Below, piece after piece: positions 63,451 to 64,000 of a stretch of DNA of 64,000 nt (its first letter is position 1; every line of letters starts with the position of its first letter). Under the pieces are notes generated by a model, which had not been told where the DNA came from, searched no databases, and saw nothing but the letters and a program-made list of their open reading frames with translations. Source of the stretch: Chionis minor (Eukaryota; Chordata; Aves; Charadriiformes; Chionididae); assembly GCA_013398295.1 (NCBI GenBank), contig VZSF01001075.1:186001-250000 (forward strand). Direction: 5' to 3'. Made by a program: the position numbers and the translations under genes.

Positions 63451-64000
63451 AATCAGGAAATAATATAAGCTGGACAAGGCTTTCACATTGATGCTTTCCC
63501 ACCATGAGTTAGCACAGTAGTAGTTCTTCTTAAGATGCATTTTATTTCACTACAGCTAGCGAAAATTTACCACTTGCACACATACTGTTGCTGAAATATG
63601 AGAATAACAAACGATAGCTCAGTGGTTTCTCCATAGTCTTAGAAACGAAGTTCTTTTGGGTTATGAAATATTACATTTCCAGTCAAAGGAGCTGTACTTT
63701 GCCATAGACATTTGTCACATTAAAATACATCTTGTATGTATGAAGTAAAAAAAAAAATGTTTCTTTGCTCTTTTTCAGATCATTGTATTCCTGTGAAATT
63801 TTGTATCCCAAAAGTTTTGCCTCAAATTACTCTCTGAGCAGAAACCCACAGCTTCTACCTTTTCTAGTCATAGTTTATTCTTGTTCTCTTGATTATTATT
63901 TCAGCAATTTAGTCCTCTTACCAACAGCAGCAATGAGTGTAAGGCTTCTATATGCCTCTAAAATTATATTGCCTTCATCCTCTGTGCTTGTCTCTATATC
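63451..64000. other. Non-coding DNA, nothing recognised
   Basis: AT-rich sequence with an A-run at 63748-63757; no gene or repeat seen. Confidence 0.6.

Noticed and set aside
1..64000. CRISPR arrays, operons, bacterial promoters, rRNA and tRNA genes
   Set aside because: The sequence is vertebrate nuclear DNA in character; no spaced direct repeats, cloverleaf with A/B boxes, or rRNA text was seen.

Overview
This window looks like a stretch of a bird nuclear genome. The strongest evidence is six copies of the CR1 LINE at different ages. Three end in typical avian CR1 3' tails: a G-run plus ttgga, a gatga-type block, then ATTCTRTGAT octamer-like repeats. There is also a solo LTR of the ERVL-like type common in birds, and the base composition is AT-rich and repeat-poor. 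I find no protein-coding exon, rRNA, tRNA or CRISPR array that I can support. The open frames are short, overlap on both strands and resemble no family known to me, apart from those lying in transposable elements. The window is therefore intergenic, or inside a very large intron.

Layout. 1-17.67 kb is mostly unique AT-rich DNA, with a decayed palindromic transposon-like relic at 9.04-9.16 kb and a CR1 tail at 11.25-11.33 kb. At 17.67-19.21 kb an ancient CR1 is split by a 585-bp solo LTR inserted in the opposite orientation, flanked by a degenerate 5-bp target duplication. At about 22.33-24.71 kb lies the most interesting object: a collinear, heavily mutated pol relic resembling a Ty3/Gypsy retrotransposon (reverse transcriptase, RNase H, integrase). 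It carries many stop codons, appears to have lost catalytic blocks, and has a C-rich foreign-looking block in its middle. At 26.21-27.12 kb is another ancient CR1, carrying an internal 54-bp tandem duplication.

27-49 kb is largely unannotatable, with a MIR/CORE-SINE-like fragment (36.7 kb), a second palindromic relic (38.5 kb), a third ancient CR1 (42.96-43.39 kb) and a 91-bp tandem duplication (47.66-47.85 kb). At 49.62-50.18 kb is a probable solo LTR with a polyadenylation signal. Two younger CR1 tails at 52.99-53.23 kb and 63.14-63.45 kb each still encode an uninterrupted C-terminus of the CR1 ORF2 protein.

No genes work together here. The content is a layered record of transposon insertions in otherwise unique DNA, some of which may be regulatory (TAAT-rich clusters at 44.6, 45.4 and 54.2 kb). 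All family assignments were made by eye, without database search or alignment software.
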